Shown: positions 13,683 to 15,423 of the stretch, in pieces
How the letters are laid out: each line of letters begins with the position of its first letter
Position numbering within the stretch: the first letter of the stretch is position 1
Notes under the pieces: model-generated
The model's database searches: none
Told to the model about the DNA's origin: nothing
The model's input: only the letters and a program-made list of their open reading frames with translations
Made by a program: the position numbers and the translations under genes
Assembly: GCA_900546485.1 (NCBI GenBank)
Contig: URDK01000067.1
Span: 1 to 15,423, forward strand
Source: an uncultured Eubacteriales bacterium
Lineage (GTDB): Bacteria; Bacillota; Clostridia; Oscillospirales; Oscillospiraceae
DNA: 15,423 nucleotides
Direction: 5' to 3'

Positions 13683-15038
13683 TTACTTTTCCTTTATAAG
13701 CCGTATCCCGGCGCTCTCGCCGAGACCGGAGAGTATCCGCTCCGCCGCCTCGTCCGGCGTGCAGCTGACCTGCTCGCCGCGGCGCATGTCCTTGAGCGCC
13801 ACGAGGCCGTTTTTGACTTCGTCCTCGCCTATGATGACGGCATAGGGTATGCCGAGCTTGGAGGCGTAGGAGAGTTTCTGCTTGAACTTCTTGTCCTCGG
13901 TGTAGAGCTGGGTGCGTATGCCCGCTTCGCGCAGCTTTGTGGCCGCGGCGGCGGCGAAGCCGAGCTCCTCCGTCATGGGCAGGACGATGGCGTCCGCCGG
14001 GGCCGCCGTGAGCTCCGGATTAAGGAGCCCCTGCTCCGAAAGGACGTAGAAGAGTCGCGTCACGCCGATGGAGATGCCGACGCCGGGGAGGGCGCGGTCC
14101 GTATAGTACTCGGCGAGGTTATCGTACCTGCCGCCGGAGCAGACGGAGCCTATCTCCGGGTGGGAGTTTATCATCGTCTCGTAAACCGTGCCGGTGTAGT
14201 AGTCGAGCCCGCGCGCGATGGTGAGGTCGATGGCAAAACGCTCTTCGGGTACGCCGAGGCCGGGCAGGGCCTCCGCTACGGTGCGCAGCTCGTCAACGCC
14301 GGTGTCGAAGAGCTCGTTTTTGCCGCGCATGCCCTCGAGGAAGGCGAGCTTTTCCGCCGTCGTGCCGGAAAAGCCGGTGAAAGAGAGCACCGCGGCGGCC
14401 TGGTCCTCGTCGAGGCCGCAGTCCGACATGAGTATCTCGCGGACCTTCTCGGGGCCTATCTTCTCGAGCTTGTCTATGGTGCGGAGTATCTCGGCCGGGG
14501 CGCTCATGCCGTGCATGGCGAAGAAGCCGCCGAGGACCTTGCGGTTGTTTATGCGGATGGTGAAGTCCTCGAGCCCGAGCTCCGTGAAGGCGCGGCAGAT
14601 GATGGAGGGGATCTCGGCCTCGTTCATGATGTCGAGCTTGCCGTCGCCGATAACGTCTATGTCGGCCTGGTAGAACTCGCGGAAGCGGCCGCGCTGCGCC
14701 CTCTCGCCGCGCCAGACCTTGCCTATCTGGAAGCGCCGGAAGGGGAAGGACAGCTTGGCGTAGTTCGCCGCGACGTATTTGGCGAGCGGGACCGTGAGGT
14801 CAAAGCGCAAAGCGATGTCGCTGTCGCCCTTCATGAAGCGGTAGATCTGCTTTTCCGTCTCGCCGCCGCCCTTGGCGAGCAGCACCTCGGCGGATTCTAT
14901 GGCCGGGGTGTCCAGCGGCGTGAAGCCGTAGAGGGAGTAGACCTCCCTGAGCGTGCCGAGCAGGCGCTCCATCTTCAGCTGGTCGGCGGGGAGCAGCTCC
15001 ATAAAGCCCGAGAGCGTCCTCGGCGTCACCTTTTCCAT
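13683..15038 (-). CDS. hisS: Histidyl-tRNA synthetase (HisRS)
   Basis: This is a 451-residue class II synthetase that charges tRNA-His. Visible elements are motif 2 with ERAQRGRFREFYQ (112-124), the histidine-A loop RGLDYYTGTVYE (276-287), SGGRYDNL (301-308), GISIGVTRL (321-329), and a C-terminal anticodon-binding domain (about 345-435). Where the E. coli and Bacillus type reads LRPEGT, this protein reads LRFDLTVPLAKY (77-88), the form seen in Bacteroidota and eukaryotes. The start is ATG with GGAGG eight bases upstream. It is followed 13 bp later by aspS, a partnership classic for Firmicutes. The 68-bp gap upstream is too small for a T-box leader, so any such control must lie further upstream. 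Confidence 0.96.
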   Translation of the reverse strand: MEKVTPRTLSGFMELLPADQLKMERLLGTLREVYSLYGFTPLDTPAIESAEVLLAKGGGETEKQIYRFMKGDSDIALRFDLTVPLAKYVAANYAKLSFPFRRFQIGKVWRGERAQRGRFREFYQADIDVIGDGKLDIMNEAEIPSIICRAFTELGLEDFTIRINNRKVLGGFFAMHGMSAPAEILRTIDKLEKIGPEKVREILMSDCGLDEDQAAAVLSFTGFSGTTAEKLAFLEGMRGKNELFDTGVDELRTVAEALPGLGVPEERFAIDLTIARGLDYYTGTVYETMINSHPEIGSVCSGGRYDNLAEYYTDRALPGVGISIGVTRLFYVLSEQGLLNPELTAAPADAIVLPMTEELGFAAAAATKLREAGIRTQLYTEDKKFKQKLSYASKLGIPYAVIIGEDEVKNGLVALKDMRRGEQVSCTPDEAAERILSGLGESAGIRLIKEK

Positions 15039-15065
15039 TTCTAAAACCTCCAGAACACACAGCGC

Positions 15066-15095
15066 AAGGGCGACGGGCCGATACCCGCCGCCCTT
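15066..15095 (-). other. Strong hairpin in the gap before hisS
   Basis: A 12-bp stem AAGGGCGGCGGG/CCCGTCGCCCTT (one G-U pair) with a six-base loop sits between the upstream stop and the hisS Shine-Dalgarno. No T-run follows on the minus strand, so it is more likely an mRNA processing or stability element than a terminator. A weak attenuating role cannot be excluded. Confidence 0.6.
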
Positions 15096-15106
15096 CGGCG
15101 CGTAGT

Positions 15107-15423
15107 TTATTTTTTCTTCGGATTGACGATATCTCGCCAGTCGAGATCGCCGCGGCGCAGGCCCTGGATGAGCACCTCGGCCGTGGCGGCATTGGTCGCC
15201 ATGGGTATAAGATGCTGGTCGCAGAGCCGGGAGAGCTTGTTGACGCTGTCAAAGCCCTCCGGGTTCGCCGGGTCGCAGAAGCAGAGCACGAGGTCTATCT
15301 CGTTATAAGCTATCCTCGCGCCTATCTGCTGGGCGCCCTGCTTGTCGTGCAGGTACAGGGTTATGGGCAGACCGGTGGCCTCGCTGACGAGTTTGCCGGT
15401 CGTGGTTGTGGCGCAGATGTTGT
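15107..15423 (-). CDS. Methylglyoxal synthase-like protein, 3' end (N-terminus beyond the window)
   Basis: The last 104 residues of an MGS-fold protein are visible; the 5' end is outside. The fold signature is clear: NICATTTTGKLVSEATGLPI (1-20), QQIGARIAYNEIDL (31-44), CDP (49-51) and LIPMATNAATAEVLI (71-85), with a Clostridia-style tail GDLDWRDIVNP. MgsA converts dihydroxyacetone phosphate to methylglyoxal. Against E. coli MgsA, however, the phosphate loop ATGTTG is ATTTTG, the catalytic-base motif GGDQQ (Asp71) is QGAQQ, and the His98/Asp101 segment HDPD is replaced by FDS. Asp91 (CDP) is kept. I therefore call it MGS-like and doubt that it makes methylglyoxal. It lies 68 bp upstream of hisS in the same direction. 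Confidence 0.88.
   Translation of the reverse strand, partial: NICATTTTGKLVSEATGLPITLYLHDKQGAQQIGARIAYNEIDLVLCFCDPANPEGFDSVNKLSRLCDQHLIPMATNAATAEVLIQGLRRGDLDWRDIVNPKKK

Noticed and set aside
13551..15044. Plus-strand open frame of 497 codons opposite hisS
   Set aside because: It is an antisense shadow of hisS with no motif.
15066..15095. Intrinsic terminator before hisS
   Set aside because: The stem is strong, but the following minus-strand sequence GCGCTGTGTGTT has no T-run.

Overview
The window reads as chromosomal DNA from a GC-rich member of the Clostridia, probably Oscillospiraceae-like. The pointers are a Firmicutes-type short ThiI, a histidyl/aspartyl-tRNA synthetase gene pair, a large exported protein with Ig-like and S-layer homology (SLH) domains, G-rich ribosome-binding sites and intrinsic terminators. 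No phage, plasmid, insertion sequence, CRISPR or rRNA/tRNA gene is visible. The taxonomic call is inference from gene content. Every supported gene lies on the minus strand, so reading in gene order means going from high to low coordinates. The long plus-strand open frames are shadows caused by high GC.

Gene order. (1) 15423-11888: 3' end of a methylglyoxal-synthase-like gene (cut by the window edge), then hisS and aspS, closed by a cluster of hairpins and a terminator. (2) 11757-9444: an HpcH/HpaI-family aldolase and the ComM/YifB AAA+ ATPase, 19 bp apart. (3) 9439-6409: a promoter, a structured 5' leader, a 955-residue secreted SLH protein and its own strong terminator. (4) 6374-627: a good promoter followed by a tightly packed six-gene operon: small PH/GRAM-like protein, thiI, cinA, histidine phosphatase, and two single-pass membrane proteins of unknown function. 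Several junctions overlap or touch, and a UUCG-loop terminator ends the operon. (5) 550-1: a tspO gene followed by an intergenic element of hairpins and a short direct repeat.

The housekeeping functions are protein synthesis (HisRS, AspRS), tRNA thiolation and possibly thiazole synthesis (ThiI), pyridine-nucleotide recycling (CinA), natural transformation/recombination (ComM) and the cell surface (SLH protein, membrane proteins, TspO).

Points worth a second look: the methylglyoxal-synthase-like fragment has lost several residues that are catalytic in the classical enzyme; both synthetases carry signatures atypical of classical Firmicutes enzymes; two uncharacterised membrane/envelope proteins are built into the thiI-cinA operon; three genes (tspO, thiI, cinA) appear to start at TTG; and the SLH gene's promoter sits upstream of a terminator-like hairpin, so that hairpin becomes the mRNA 5' end. 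I found no clear new multi-gene defence or mobile system.
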